This document shows positions 7,432 to 17,157 of a DNA stretch of 64,000 bases, piece by piece; positions within the stretch are counted from its first letter, which is position 1; each line of letters opens with the position of its first letter. The notes beneath the pieces are model-generated. The model had not been told where the DNA came from. It did no database searches and was given only the letters and a program-made list of their open reading frames with translations. The stretch covers positions 124,001 to 188,000 of the forward strand of contig JAEWSQ010000025.1 in NCBI GenBank assembly GCA_023398165.1, in the 5' to 3' direction. The translations under genes and the position numbers were made by a program. The DNA comes from Spirochaetota bacterium (GTDB lineage: Bacteria; Spirochaetota; Spirochaetia; Treponematales; Treponemataceae).

Positions 7432-8712
7432 TTATTTTCCGTTAAGTATTCCCTCAGCTGCTCTCATGCCGGATGCCCATGCCCCTGTTATTCCACGCGA
7501 TGTACCTGCGCCGTCGCCTATCAGATAAATATCTGATGCAGACATGAAGTAATCATTTAAAAATACAGGTTTATTTGCATATAACTTAATTTCGGGGTAA
7601 TACATTATAGTACTCGGATGCATTACCCCGGGAATTATTGTATCGAGACGTTTCATCGCCCTCCAGATTGAATCCAAAAACTTTGACGGCATTGCTAATG
7701 AAATATCGCCGGGGGTGGCAGACTTCAGTGTCGGTTCAAAATCGTAAAGATCCGAGTTTAAGTTGGATTTTGTGCTTCTTATTCTCATTCTAAAGTCGCC
7801 GACTCTCTGCATAATCGGATGCCCGCCTCCTGTAAGCATGGCTAAAGCGCCCAGATACTCTGCATAATCCTGTCCTGAGGCTATTGGTTCTGTAAACGCC
7901 ACTGTCCTGAGCATTGCAAAATTAACAAGTCCTGTCGGCTTCAGTTTATCTGAATATGCGTGACCGTTTACGCTGTAATACGTTTCACCTTTGGAAGAAG
8001 TGTATTTTTCCTGAACTACATGAGCACTGCCCGAATTAGTACAGAAAGTCCGTGTTTTTTCTGGAAAAAGAAATTTGGGATCGTAGTAATCTTTTACAAT
8101 AGGATAATGCTCTTCTCTTGTTTCCAGCCTGATGCCGACATCAATACTGTTGTCGCGGTATACTATACCCGTTTTATCCATAAATTTACGTAAAAAATCG
8201 AAGCCGTGGCGTCCGGGAGCAATTACTAGAGATTTATACGCAATTTCTCTTTTATCGGTTAATGCGACATGCGCTTTTTCATCCGTACTTATAAGTGATT
8301 CTCCAAATGAAAATTCAACTCCCTTTTCCGTCAGACTGTTAACCAGTGTTTTAATAAGTTTTATACCGCCGTCGGTTCCAAGATGAGACTGCTTAACATT
8401 TATTAGCTGAACACCGATTTTTTCGGCACGTTTTTCATATGTATCAAGATTTACCTTTTCTAATATTTCCGGATGCAGAAATGTTTCAATCCGGTTCAGG
8501 TATGGCTCGGCCTTTTCTTTTGTCCAATATTCAAGCGGAAATCCGACAGGAAATGTAAAATTCATTTTACAGTCATTTCTTAAACCGCCAGAGGAAATTT
8601 CCCTGGTTTCCAGGAGTATAATTTTCATTAAAGGAAATTGTTCAAGCAGTGAAAAGGCGGTTCCTAATCCTGCAGGACCGGAGCCTGCTATAAGACAATC
8701 GCAGTGTACCAT
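7432..8712 (-). CDS. FAD-dependent dehydrogenase (COG2509-type)
   Basis: This 426-residue flavoprotein has an N-terminal dinucleotide fold (CLIAGSGPAGLGTAF, 6-20), a second strand ending in ETRE, and the C-terminal FAD signature LIGDGAGTSRGITGAWASG. The overall pattern is that of the uncharacterised FAD-dependent dehydrogenases grouped with BaiN/HI0933-like proteins. No CxxC redox pair or membrane segment is seen; it should be cytosolic. Substrate is unknown. The gene diverges from rpsF with about 150 bases between them and precedes rsmD. Confidence 0.8.
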   Translation of the reverse strand: MVHCDCLIAGSGPAGLGTAFSLLEQFPLMKIILLETREISSGGLRNDCKMNFTFPVGFPLEYWTKEKAEPYLNRIETFLHPEILEKVNLDTYEKRAEKIGVQLINVKQSHLGTDGGIKLIKTLVNSLTEKGVEFSFGESLISTDEKAHVALTDKREIAYKSLVIAPGRHGFDFLRKFMDKTGIVYRDNSIDVGIRLETREEHYPIVKDYYDPKFLFPEKTRTFCTNSGSAHVVQEKYTSSKGETYYSVNGHAYSDKLKPTGLVNFAMLRTVAFTEPIASGQDYAEYLGALAMLTGGGHPIMQRVGDFRMRIRSTKSNLNSDLYDFEPTLKSATPGDISLAMPSKFLDSIWRAMKRLDTIIPGVMHPSTIMYYPEIKLYANKPVFLNDYFMSASDIYLIGDGAGTSRGITGAWASGMRAAEGILNGK

Positions 8713-8772
8713 AATTACCCAAAGTATAGGGGAAAAAAACAGTTTAGTCTATGTGTTACTAGGGCAATAAGC

Positions 8773-8801
8773 TTGACCAGAATGATCAATTTTGATATTA
8801 T
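8773..8801 (+). promoter_or_regulatory. Promoter of the rpsF-ssb-rpsR-rplI operon
   Basis: TTGACC (8773-8778) and TATTAT (8796-8801) are 17 bases apart. The transcript leader of about 55 bases contains GAACCCC and GGGTGCTTC (roughly 8806-8840), which can pair imperfectly around a GC-rich loop. Leaders of rpsF operons are known to bind the S6:S18 complex; that role here is only a guess. Confidence 0.6.
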
Positions 8802-8861
8802 TAACGAACCCCTTGGAGCGCAGCGTTGAGCGGGTGCTTCTAAATCCATAAGGAGTATACA

Positions 8862-9143
8862 ATGAGAAAGTATGAATTAATGACAATCTTCCCAATTGAA
8901 GAAGATTTGTACAAAACAGGTCTTGAATCAGCACGCGCCGTATTGAACGAGTTTGGTGCAGAGATCGAGAGTGAAGAACCCTACGGTGACAGGGATCTTT
9001 GCTATGAAGTAAAAAAACGCAACAGAGGCCGTTTTTTACTCTTAAACATTAAGGTTAATCCTGCAAAAGTTGTAGATATAGACCGCCAGTTCAAATTGAA
9101 TGTAAATCTTTTAAAGTTTATGTTCGTTCACGTAGAAGAATAA
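8862..9143 (+). CDS. rpsF: 30S ribosomal protein S6
   Basis: This 93-residue protein begins MRKYELMTIFP, the S6 signature, and folds as a ferredoxin-like domain that binds S18 on the platform of the 30S subunit. Residues YGDRDLCYEVKKRNRGRF and the final KFMFVHVEE are typical. AAGGAG precedes the ATG. It is first in the operon with ssb (15 bases later), rpsR, rplI and then dnaB. Confidence 0.97.
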   Translation: MRKYELMTIFPIEEDLYKTGLESARAVLNEFGAEIESEEPYGDRDLCYEVKKRNRGRFLLLNIKVNPAKVVDIDRQFKLNVNLLKFMFVHVEE

Positions 9144-9158
9144 TTTGAGGAGACAGTT

Positions 9159-9656
9159 ATGGCTGATGTAAATCATGTAATTCTTATTGGCAGGCTTACC
9201 CGTGATGCTGAATTAAAATATACTTCAGGCGGTTTTGCTATTTCCAATATTTCCATAGCTGTTAACAGACGCCGGAAAAACGGCGATCAGTGGGTAGAGG
9301 AAGCAAGTTTTTTCGAAGTAAACCTTTACGGTAAATCTGCGGAATCCTTGAAGCCCTATCTTCTCAAAGGAAAACAAATTGCCGTAGAAGGGGAATTACG
9401 GCAGGACAGATGGGAGCAGGACGGACAGAGCCGAAGCAAGGTCGTCATTTCTGCAAATAATGTGCAGCTGCTCGGAGGCGGGCAAGGTTCCGGCGGTGCT
9501 TCAAATTATTCACAGGGAAGCAGCGAGGGGTACGGAAATAACGCACCGGCAGCAAAAAATAATACCTATCAGCCGCGGTATGATGCAGGGCAGGAACAAT
9601 ATGATCCTTCTTCATTCAGTGCGGATTCCAATTTCCCCGAAGATATTCCTTTCTAG
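9159..9656 (+). CDS. ssb: Single-stranded DNA-binding protein
   Basis: This 165-residue SSB has an N-terminal OB fold (NHVILIGRLTRDAELKYT through KVVISANNVQLLG), a Gly/Ser/Asn/Gln-rich linker of about 50 residues and the acidic tip EDIPF, the conserved tail that docks repair and replication enzymes. It sits between rpsF and rpsR as in most bacteria. A GAGGAG precedes the ATG. Confidence 0.97.
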   Translation: MADVNHVILIGRLTRDAELKYTSGGFAISNISIAVNRRRKNGDQWVEEASFFEVNLYGKSAESLKPYLLKGKQIAVEGELRQDRWEQDGQSRSKVVISANNVQLLGGGQGSGGASNYSQGSSEGYGNNAPAAKNNTYQPRYDAGQEQYDPSSFSADSNFPEDIPF

Positions 9657-9698
9657 GAATACGAATGACACAAGTGTCAAATACTAAGGAGTTTTAAT

Positions 9699-10010
9699 AT
9701 GTCAGACGAAATGGTTAAAGATATTGATACAACACCGGATGTTCAAATGCAGGATGTTATAAAGGATGCCGATGAAAGGGCACCCCGTTCGAAAGGAAAA
9801 TCATTTTTCCGGAAAAAGGTCTGCAGATTCTGCGCTCAGAAGGCTAAAATAGACTATAAAGACGCTGACAGCCTGCGCCGTTTCACAACAGAACGCGGAA
9901 AGATTCTTCCACGCCGCATAACAGGAACCTGTGCAAAGCATCAGAGACGTCTCGCTCTCGAAATTAAAAGAGCACGTGCAATTTGTCTTCTTCCGTTTGT
10001 TACAGAGTAA
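9699..10010 (+). CDS. rpsR: 30S ribosomal protein S18
   Basis: This 103-residue S18 has the usual core (CRFCAQKAKIDYKDADSLRRF, then ERGKILPRRITGTCAKHQRRL and IKRARAICLLPF). An N-terminal acidic extension of about 25 residues makes it longer than the 75-residue E. coli form. Cys residues at the core start may bind zinc, as in some S18 forms (inference). It partners S6 on the 30S platform. AAGGAG precedes the ATG. Confidence 0.96.
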   Translation: MSDEMVKDIDTTPDVQMQDVIKDADERAPRSKGKSFFRKKVCRFCAQKAKIDYKDADSLRRFTTERGKILPRRITGTCAKHQRRLALEIKRARAICLLPFVTE

Positions 10011-10097
10011 GATAGGTAGTACAACTGTACCGGTTTTACGGTATAATTTTTAAAAACCGATCCCACTCCTGGTAACGGTTTATAGATTTTTAGGAGC

Positions 10098-10604
10098 TTG
10101 AAAATGAAAGTTATTCTTAATACAGATGTTAAGCATCTTGGTGAAGAAGGCGATGTAAAGGTAGTTGCGAATGGTTATGCTAGAAACTACCTTTTCCCCC
10201 GTAATTTGGCACTGCCTTTCAATGATGTAACTGTTGCCTATTTTGAAGGCAAGAAAGAAGAAATTGAAGCTAAAAAAGAAGCAAAGAGAAAGGATTCGGC
10301 AAGTCTTAAAGATAAACTCAGTGCTCATGTTGTTACAATTTCAATGCCTGCCGGAAACAACGGAAAACTTTATGGTGCTGTTACAAGTCAGACAATTGCT
10401 GAAGCACTGCATAAAGAAGGTTTCGAAGTTGAACGCAAGAAGATTGATGTCCCCGGTTTAACTATTAAAAATCTCGGAAAGTACACTGTGCATATCCGCT
10501 TATATGAGTCTGCTGTTGCAGAACTTCCGGTTGTTGTTGTGAAACAGGAAGATTCAAAATCAAACGAGGCTCACTCTTCAGCTGAACACAAAGCAAACAA
10601 TTAA
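10098..10604 (+). CDS. rplI: 50S ribosomal protein L9
   Basis: L9 is a two-domain protein linked by a long helix. The N-terminal domain shows MKVILNTDVKHLGEEGDVKVV (second Met start likely) and the signature GYARNYLFPRNLA; the helix is rich in Lys/Glu (EAKKEAKRKDS); the C-terminal domain has GKLYGAVTSQ. An acidic/His tail of about 20 residues is added. The ATG after TTAGGAGCTTGAAA may be the first or second Met (10098 or 10104). It lies between rpsR and dnaB. Confidence 0.96.
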   Translation: MKMKVILNTDVKHLGEEGDVKVVANGYARNYLFPRNLALPFNDVTVAYFEGKKEEIEAKKEAKRKDSASLKDKLSAHVVTISMPAGNNGKLYGAVTSQTIAEALHKEGFEVERKKIDVPGLTIKNLGKYTVHIRLYESAVAELPVVVVKQEDSKSNEAHSSAEHKANN

Positions 10605-10615
10605 GAGGCTTTTCC

Positions 10616-11959
10616 ATGGCTTCTTTTTCCCTGAAGGATAAGGTTCCGCCTCATAATCTTGAAGCGGAACAGGCTGCTCTCGGCGCTTTATTACTTGACT
10701 GGGAAGCTGTCGGGACTGTAATTCGTTATTTACGTCCCGACAGATTTTACTCTTTACAAAATCAAAAAATATTCAGTGCAATACTGACTCTTTTTAATAA
10801 AGGTCAGCGAGGTGACATTCTTACTATTATAGAAGAACTGCGTTCGACAGGAGATCTGGATTCTGCAGGCGGTCCCTCGTATATTTCATCTCTTACCGAT
10901 GTGGTTCCGACAAGTTCCAACGTTGAATATTATGCAAAAATAGTTCTCGATCAGGCCGTGAGGCGTGATTTAATAAAACTCTCTGCTAACCTTGTCATGC
11001 AGTCGCATGATGAAACGGTAAACAGCCGTGCTGTTCTTGAAGATGCACAGAAAGAAATCTTTAATCTAACAGATTCCAATTCCTCTCAAAATATAAAAAC
11101 TACTCCTGAACTTATAAACAGAGCTATTGAGATGATCGATAATCTCTACCGGAATAAAACAGCAATTACAGGGGTTGAAACAGGTTTTTCGGAACTTGAC
11201 AGGATGACAAGCGGCTTCCAGTCCTCTGAGCTGGTAATTATAGGTGCACGTCCGTCAATTGGTAAAACCGCAATGGCTTTGTCCATGGCTCAAAATATTG
11301 CCATAAATAAAAAAATTCCTACTGCTTTTTTTTCACTAGAAATGTCCGACATGCAATTGATACAGCGTCTTCTTGTTCAGGAAGCAAGAATTCGTTCTGA
11401 GTATTTAAGAACAGGCCGGCTTACACTTGACGACTTTCAGAAACTCCAGAATGCAGCAGGAAGAATTTATGAAGCCCCTTTATATATTGTTGATACCCCA
11501 AATATGAAGCTGCTTGATTTAAGAGCCTTAGCACGACGAATAAAGGCTCAGCACGATATTAAAATAATTTTTATTGATTATATAACCCTGATAACGAGTG
11601 AAAATACCGCTATTCCGCGGCATGAGCAGATAGCTGAAATTTCGAGATCCTTAAAAAGCCTTGCGCGTGAACTTCAGATACCTGTAGTAGTATTATCGCA
11701 GGTAAGGCGTGATTCAGAGGGCAAGCCTCCCACCCTGGCAGACCTTAGGGAATCGGGTTCTATTGAACAGGATGCAGACGTCGTAATGTTCCTGCATAGA
11801 GAACGAACTAGTTCGACGTCTGAAGAACAAAAAAATCTTACCATTGAAACACAGCTTATTCTTGCAAAGCAGAGAAATGGTCCGACAGGTATTGTGAATC
11901 TTGTTTTTATTCCTCAATATACTAAATTTGAAAATTCAGCTCAGAATTCCAGCCATTGA
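10616..11959 (+). CDS. dnaB: Replicative DNA helicase DnaB
   Basis: The hexameric 5'-3' replication helicase. The N-terminal collar begins PPHNLEAEQAALGALL; the C-terminal RecA-like ATPase has Walker A GARPSIGKTAM (Lys217, Thr218), the ETGFSELD linker, Walker B IIFIDYI and the DLRESGSIEQDADVV arginine-finger region, ending in the loop KQRNGPTG. Length 447 is normal, and no intein is present. It follows rplI by 11 bases. Its last 19 bases overlap the convergent propeller-like gene. Confidence 0.96.
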   Translation: MASFSLKDKVPPHNLEAEQAALGALLLDWEAVGTVIRYLRPDRFYSLQNQKIFSAILTLFNKGQRGDILTIIEELRSTGDLDSAGGPSYISSLTDVVPTSSNVEYYAKIVLDQAVRRDLIKLSANLVMQSHDETVNSRAVLEDAQKEIFNLTDSNSSQNIKTTPELINRAIEMIDNLYRNKTAITGVETGFSELDRMTSGFQSSELVIIGARPSIGKTAMALSMAQNIAINKKIPTAFFSLEMSDMQLIQRLLVQEARIRSEYLRTGRLTLDDFQKLQNAAGRIYEAPLYIVDTPNMKLLDLRALARRIKAQHDIKIIFIDYITLITSENTAIPRHEQIAEISRSLKSLARELQIPVVVLSQVRRDSEGKPPTLADLRESGSIEQDADVVMFLHRERTSSTSEEQKNLTIETQLILAKQRNGPTGIVNLVFIPQYTKFENSAQNSSH

Positions 11960-13833
11960 CCTTCATTGGTAATGCACCAGTCGGTAATTTTCTTTGTACT
12001 GTTCTCTGCATACCATGAAGTACTGCCGTCTTTATTGAGTATAATAATGCTGCCGTTTATTCCTTTTATTTTAACAGGAAGAGATGAAGACCGTTCAAGT
12101 GTTATACTTTTTCTTGATGATAAATCAATATTCCTAATATTTGTTTTACCAATATTAGTATACAGTATTGAATTGATAACACTCGTAAATGCCTGTGTAT
12201 CTTCATCCTCCCATTTCAATATTGCAGCATAGGTTTTTTTCTCAGGATTGTAGGAAAATATTTCTGTTCTTTTCGAATTCGAACTTGTTGTAGCACTGAC
12301 ACCGTAGATAGTGCTCTGGGGTAAATCTCTATTTACAACAAGAGAAAAAATAACATCTCCTGATACCGGAAGCATGACTGTTTCTTTTGTTTTAGTATTA
12401 ATTTCTATCAGGGGAGTCTTTGGATTGGTGGCTGATGTTTTCGAGACCAGCATTGTTTCACCGGTATATAGAACAGCATCCTGAAGTCCTGTTCCCGTGT
12501 ATACCGTTGTTTCTTTATCGGTCACTAGATCATACATGAGTACTGAAGTACTTCCTAGAACGCACACAAGGGAATCCTCAAAAACTCTCAATGTTTCTAT
12601 ACCTATCTTTGGAGTAAAAAGCTGTTTAACTTCCCCTGATAACGTATTAATAATAGAAACAGTTTTTTTCTGTCCTTTTGACCATAATATCAGCGAAGTA
12701 TCATAGGCGGTACAGTTTGTATGGGTATCGCCGATAGAATACAGCAGTTCGGGATTTTGTGAACTGTCCGCTTTATATATGAAACCCTTTGTCAGAAGAT
12801 AGAAAGTTTGACCGATTGACTCAATATCAAGAATTTTATCGTAAAGATTTTCTGTAATTTTTTGTGATGCAATTATGTCAGTTTGTACCGTAAAAGGAAT
12901 TGTATATAGTGCTCCGTCTTTTCCTCCTAAGACAAGCAGTGAATCTCTTGCTGTTACCTTTACCGGAAGCGAAGGGTTTGTAAATTGACTAATTGAAAGG
13001 GCTTTGTACTGGAGCTCTCCTTTTTCCAAAGAAACGCTCCTGCATGTATACGTGCCTTTCTGTACTTCTTCAATATACCAAAATTGTGTATTGCTTGTTC
13101 CGCAAAAAAGAACAGGATTTTTTGCAGGTATTGATGCAAGTGTTTTTCCCGATGTAGCGAGAATAATATAAATTTTCCCGTTTTTAATTCCACATAGATA
13201 GTTTTTATTTGTATCTGCAAAAACGGTATTTGACAGACCCGATTCAGCAGAAAACTTTTGAATCATTGATCCTGAATTTAAATTAGTATACAGTATAGAT
13301 CCTGTTGTTGAATATATGACCGCTGTAGATTCCGTTTTACTGGTTTCACATAAACTTACGACACTGGTCTGATCTTTTACGAGCTGCATCGGTATTCCGT
13401 ACTCTGCATCAAAAAATATTAACCCTTCTGCAGATGATATGCCTGCCATAAGGTATGTTCCGTTGTACGAAAAGGACAGGGAAAGTATTGAATCAGAAAA
13501 CCTTTTTGCATATTTTCTTGTCTTTGTCTGCCAGTCCCAAACTGATATTCTGTGAACCGAAAAATCGTCGCTTTCATATACTGCTACCAATCTGCCGTTC
13601 GGAGATACTGCAATTTTTTTTATGCTTATATCGGAAACTTGAAGATGCTCTCCCGTACCTTGTTCATCCCATCGGACGAGAAATCCGTCATCTCCTGCCG
13701 AAAAAATATACTGCCCTGCTAATACTAAATCAGTGACAGAGCCTGTATGGGGCTGATGTGAAAATTGTTTTTGTGCAGATAACGATGTAAAAAGAGAAAA
13801 ACATAATAAAAATAAAACTGAGTTTTTAAGCAT
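11941..13833 (-). CDS. Exported beta-propeller (WD40/PQQ-like) protein
   Basis: This 630-residue protein has an N-terminal signal peptide (LKNSVLFLLCFSLFTSLSAQ) and then repeating short strands of the kind FSAGDDGFLVRWDEQGTGE and LVAVYESDDFSVHRISVWDW, which suggest one or two beta-propellers. It has no lipobox, so it is probably periplasmic. No catalytic motif is seen. I chose the ATG at 13833 because AAGGA stands eight bases upstream; a TTG two codons earlier is less likely. It ends within the 3' end of dnaB and is the first gene after rseP on this strand. A scaffold or envelope role is inferred. Confidence 0.75.
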   Translation of the reverse strand: MLKNSVLFLLCFSLFTSLSAQKQFSHQPHTGSVTDLVLAGQYIFSAGDDGFLVRWDEQGTGEHLQVSDISIKKIAVSPNGRLVAVYESDDFSVHRISVWDWQTKTRKYAKRFSDSILSLSFSYNGTYLMAGISSAEGLIFFDAEYGIPMQLVKDQTSVVSLCETSKTESTAVIYSTTGSILYTNLNSGSMIQKFSAESGLSNTVFADTNKNYLCGIKNGKIYIILATSGKTLASIPAKNPVLFCGTSNTQFWYIEEVQKGTYTCRSVSLEKGELQYKALSISQFTNPSLPVKVTARDSLLVLGGKDGALYTIPFTVQTDIIASQKITENLYDKILDIESIGQTFYLLTKGFIYKADSSQNPELLYSIGDTHTNCTAYDTSLILWSKGQKKTVSIINTLSGEVKQLFTPKIGIETLRVFEDSLVCVLGSTSVLMYDLVTDKETTVYTGTGLQDAVLYTGETMLVSKTSATNPKTPLIEINTKTKETVMLPVSGDVIFSLVVNRDLPQSTIYGVSATTSSNSKRTEIFSYNPEKKTYAAILKWEDEDTQAFTSVINSILYTNIGKTNIRNIDLSSRKSITLERSSSLPVKIKGINGSIIILNKDGSTSWYAENSTKKITDWCITNEGQWLEF

Positions 13834-13848
13834 TACCAAATCCTTTGA

Positions 13849-15201
13849 TTATAATTTTAATAAGTATGAAACATCGCCGAATAAAGCGAAGGCAAATATA
13901 CAGAGAATGATTGCCAACCCTGCAAACTGAACGTAGTATAAAATTTTCGGTGAAATTTTTTTTCTGGTTATGAGCTCAATTAATGCATATAGGATCATTC
14001 CTCCGTCCAGGATTGGAATTGGAAGTAAATTCATTAAAAAAAGTGATACGCTTATGAGTGCCAAAAAATTGAGTGCTGTAACAAACCCGACGGAAACACT
14101 CTGTGCAAATCCTGTTTTCATGCTGTCTCCGAGCATGACTGTTATTCGAATAGGTCCGGATACAGCTTTTTTTACATCTACACCTTTGAATAATAACCCT
14201 ATACTCTTAATGGTAACTCCGAGCATTCTGTATGTTTCCTCAATCCCTTCTGAGAGAGCAGGAAAAAAACTATAGGTAGGTGAGTGTACTTCCAGAACAG
14301 AAAACTGAAGTCCGATCGGATTTGATCCATCACCCGACTGAGAAGGAATAGACAGCACAACAGTGTGTTCATTGTTGTGCCTCAAAAATGTTATTTCTGC
14401 TGAAACTGCATTTGTCAGTAGTTTTTGTATATCCGCAGTATTTTTTACTGAGGATCCGTTTACTTTAATTATAAGATCACCGCTTAATAAACCTGCTTCA
14501 TGCGCTGGAGAATTTTCATCAACATGTGAAATAAGGGGAGTTACCCAATTTATAACGCCGATTTTTCCTGCTCCGGTTGAGGTATCAAGCTGGACTGGAA
14601 TAAAATATGTTAATATTTCCCCGTTTCTTTCTACTACGAATTCAAGGGTTTCATCTGCCGAAAGGGTTACAATTTCTGAAATATCCGAGAAATAAGAAAC
14701 CTTTTTGCCGCCTATAGAAAGAATTCTATCACCGGTTTCTAATCCAGCCTGTTGTGCTGATGATTGAATATCAGGGTAGACTTCATTTGCAAGGATTATT
14801 TTTGCGGGTGTCGTATAATATGTATAGCCGATCATAGATATAACAGCAAAAGCAAGGCAGGCAAAGACCATATTAAATACTGGTCCTGCAGCGCAGATTA
14901 GAATTCTTTTTAAAGCATGAACACCGTAATACGAATCAGGTTCTCCTTTTATTGCTTCAAGCTTCTCATCGAGTGCTATTTGAAAATCTTTCTGACCCTT
15001 CATTGCACAGTAGCCGCCAAGCGGTATAAGTGAGAGCCTGTAATCAGTTGCCCCGATTTTTTTGTGCAGAAGTACAGGACCCATACCAATTGAAAATGCT
15101 TCAACGGTAACACCGCATATACGGCAGGCTATATAATGGCCAAGCTCATGAATGAAAACAATCAGGCCTAATCCCAATAAACCAAGAAGTATTGTCAACA
15201 T
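13849..15201 (-). CDS. rseP: Site-2 intramembrane zinc metalloprotease RseP
   Basis: This 450-residue membrane protease has the zinc motif HELGH at 18-22 in the first transmembrane segment and the third ligand in PIPILDGGMIL (LDG) near 397. Two PDZ domains lie between (around 120-200 and 205-290, the second opening SHVDENSPAHEAGLLSGD). RseP clears cleaved signal peptides and activates anti-sigma pathways; no rseA-like target is in the window. AGGAGG precedes the ATG, and the gene overlaps the end of dxr by seven bases, so coupling is expected. Confidence 0.94.
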   Translation of the reverse strand: MLTILLGLLGLGLIVFIHELGHYIACRICGVTVEAFSIGMGPVLLHKKIGATDYRLSLIPLGGYCAMKGQKDFQIALDEKLEAIKGEPDSYYGVHALKRILICAAGPVFNMVFACLAFAVISMIGYTYYTTPAKIILANEVYPDIQSSAQQAGLETGDRILSIGGKKVSYFSDISEIVTLSADETLEFVVERNGEILTYFIPVQLDTSTGAGKIGVINWVTPLISHVDENSPAHEAGLLSGDLIIKVNGSSVKNTADIQKLLTNAVSAEITFLRHNNEHTVVLSIPSQSGDGSNPIGLQFSVLEVHSPTYSFFPALSEGIEETYRMLGVTIKSIGLLFKGVDVKKAVSGPIRITVMLGDSMKTGFAQSVSVGFVTALNFLALISVSLFLMNLLPIPILDGGMILYALIELITRKKISPKILYYVQFAGLAIILCIFAFALFGDVSYLLKL

Positions 15202-16283
15202 AATCCTCCTGCTTCCATACGAGCACGTTTATCCACTTCTAAGACTTCTGTAATATCATTGCAAATCACCGACCAGTCTTTAGATAATACTCTTTCTGTG
15301 ATTGAGGCAATATCAGTAAATAGTATTTTCCCCTGTAAAAAAGAGTGAACTGCGATTTCATTTGCGGCATTATATGCTATTGTATAAGAACCTCCGGCTT
15401 GGATTGTCTTATATGCAAGATCGAGCATCGGAAAATCTGTATACCGCGGAGGTAAAAAGCTTAATGTAAATTGTTTAGAAAAATCAAGTTTACATAGAGT
15501 GTTGACCGTGTATTCAGGGTAGGTGAGTGCTGTTAGAATCGGATGCTTCATATCAGGAGGCGACATTTGGGCATATACTATTCCATCCTTTGTCTGTATC
15601 ATGGAGTGGATTATACTTTCAGGATGCACTGCAACTTTGATTGAATCACCTGTTTTATCAAATAAAATACTGGCTTCAATTACTTCTAACCCCTTATTGG
15701 CAAGCGTAGCAGAATCTATGGTAATTTTTTGCCCCATATTCCATGTCGGATGTTTCAGCGCATCAGAAGGTTTCATATTTGAAAGAATTTCTCCCGGTGT
15801 ATTTTTAAAAGGGCCGCCTGAGGCTGTTAATATGATTGTATCCACTGAATCCTGACCAAAGCTGTTAATAAGCGAAAAGACAGCGGAATGTTCTGAATCA
15901 ACAGGCAGTATTTTCTTGTTCTTTTTTTTTGCCAGAGCGAGAACAAGCTTTCCGGCAGTAACAATTGTTTCTTTGTTTGCTAATGCGACATCCATTCCAG
16001 CTTCCAGGGCTTTCACCGTTGGATAAAGACCGGCAGCACCTGATATTCCGTTTACCGCAATGTCTGCTTGGGTATTTTCAATGAAGTGGTTAATGCTTTG
16101 ATTTTGACTTGGAAAATAAATATTGCTGCAGCCGAATTCTTTTGCAATTCTTTCCAATTCATCTTTTCTGGAAAACGCGGACAGCCCTGCAACCTCAAAT
16201 CTTTCAGAATAATTTCTGATTATGTCGAGTGTGCTTGTTCCTATAGAGCCTGTACAGCCGAGAACAAGAACTTTTTTTTTCAT
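15195..16283 (-). CDS. dxr: 1-deoxy-D-xylulose 5-phosphate reductoisomerase
   Basis: This enzyme converts DXP to MEP, the committed step of the non-mevalonate isoprenoid pathway. The NADPH-binding GCTGSIG is at 9-15; ALANKET, PVDSEHSAVF (metal and substrate), TASGGPF and MGQKITIDSATLANKGLE are all in place. Length 362 is slightly short of the usual 380-400. It sits between cdsA and rseP, in a lipid/envelope gene run that begins with uppS, which consumes the isoprenoid product. Confidence 0.95.
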   Translation of the reverse strand: MKKKVLVLGCTGSIGTSTLDIIRNYSERFEVAGLSAFSRKDELERIAKEFGCSNIYFPSQNQSINHFIENTQADIAVNGISGAAGLYPTVKALEAGMDVALANKETIVTAGKLVLALAKKKNKKILPVDSEHSAVFSLINSFGQDSVDTIILTASGGPFKNTPGEILSNMKPSDALKHPTWNMGQKITIDSATLANKGLEVIEASILFDKTGDSIKVAVHPESIIHSMIQTKDGIVYAQMSPPDMKHPILTALTYPEYTVNTLCKLDFSKQFTLSFLPPRYTDFPMLDLAYKTIQAGGSYTIAYNAANEIAVHSFLQGKILFTDIASITERVLSKDWSVICNDITEVLEVDKRARMEAGGLC

Positions 16284-16287
16284 AACT

Positions 16288-17142
16288 TCATACTCCGTAT
16301 AAAAACTTAACTGATATAAAATACACTGGAGCTAAGAATAAAATTGAATCAATGGAGTCAAGAATTCCGCCTCTGCCCGGAATAACGTGTCCTGAATCTT
16401 TATAATTTGCAGATCTTTTTAAAACAGATTCCGCGAGATCTCCTAAAATTGCTGATAATGATGTAATAAATCCGAGAAGAATTATCTTGAGAATTGAACC
16501 CGAAAACGCAACAGGAAATATATAGTGCGCACTTATACCAATACCTATTGTTCCTGCAATTCCCCCAAGGAATCCGGCTATGCTTTTATTAGGGCTGACT
16601 AAAAAAAAGCCTCTGTTTCCTTTACCGAAAAGCATTCCAAAAAGCCATGCAAAAGAATCACAGCCGAAAACCATAGCTAGAAATACGCATAAAAAAGCTG
16701 TCGAGTTTTCCCATACAGTCATCCTTGCCACAAAGGTTATAAGAAAACCGCTGTAAATGAGAAGTAGAAATCCGGATGAAATTCTGCTGTTTGAAAGGGA
16801 GAAAGGTTCCGAATTTTTGACGTGCGGAAAAAAAACTTCATAAAGAAGAACGCATAAGAGGCAGAGCACTAAAACATAGGTAATATATTCAAAGGGAAGT
16901 GAAAAAAAAGCACACAATAATCCTGATACAGGCAGTAATACAGCAAGCGGAATTAGAAAGTATTTTGGCTGCATACTGTTGCTGACACTGAGCATGCTGT
17001 ACATTTCAAGCGCCGCAATAAGGGTAACAATAATCATTGCAGCATGCAAAATAAGATGGTTATATTGATTGAGAAAAACCATAGATAAAACAAGAGGTAC
17101 ACCAATGAAAAAAACTAAAAGTCTTTGTACTAGTTTACTCAT
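16288..17142 (-). CDS. cdsA: Phosphatidate cytidylyltransferase (CDP-diglyceride synthase)
   Basis: This 284-residue integral membrane enzyme makes CDP-diacylglycerol from phosphatidate and CTP. About eight hydrophobic segments are visible. The C-terminal signature is recognisable but altered: NYKDSGHVIPGRGGILDSIDS, where most relatives have PGHGG and DRxD. The two acidic residues of the metal site (DS, DS) remain. I chose the second ATG (17142), as AAGGAAG would be too close to the first at 17148. It lies 15 bases after uppS. Function is likely retained, but the signature change is worth noting. Confidence 0.9.
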   Translation of the reverse strand: MSKLVQRLLVFFIGVPLVLSMVFLNQYNHLILHAAMIIVTLIAALEMYSMLSVSNSMQPKYFLIPLAVLLPVSGLLCAFFSLPFEYITYVLVLCLLCVLLYEVFFPHVKNSEPFSLSNSRISSGFLLLIYSGFLITFVARMTVWENSTAFLCVFLAMVFGCDSFAWLFGMLFGKGNRGFFLVSPNKSIAGFLGGIAGTIGIGISAHYIFPVAFSGSILKIILLGFITSLSAILGDLAESVLKRSANYKDSGHVIPGRGGILDSIDSILFLAPVYFISVKFLYGV

Positions 17143-17157
17143 AATCATCTTCCTTTG

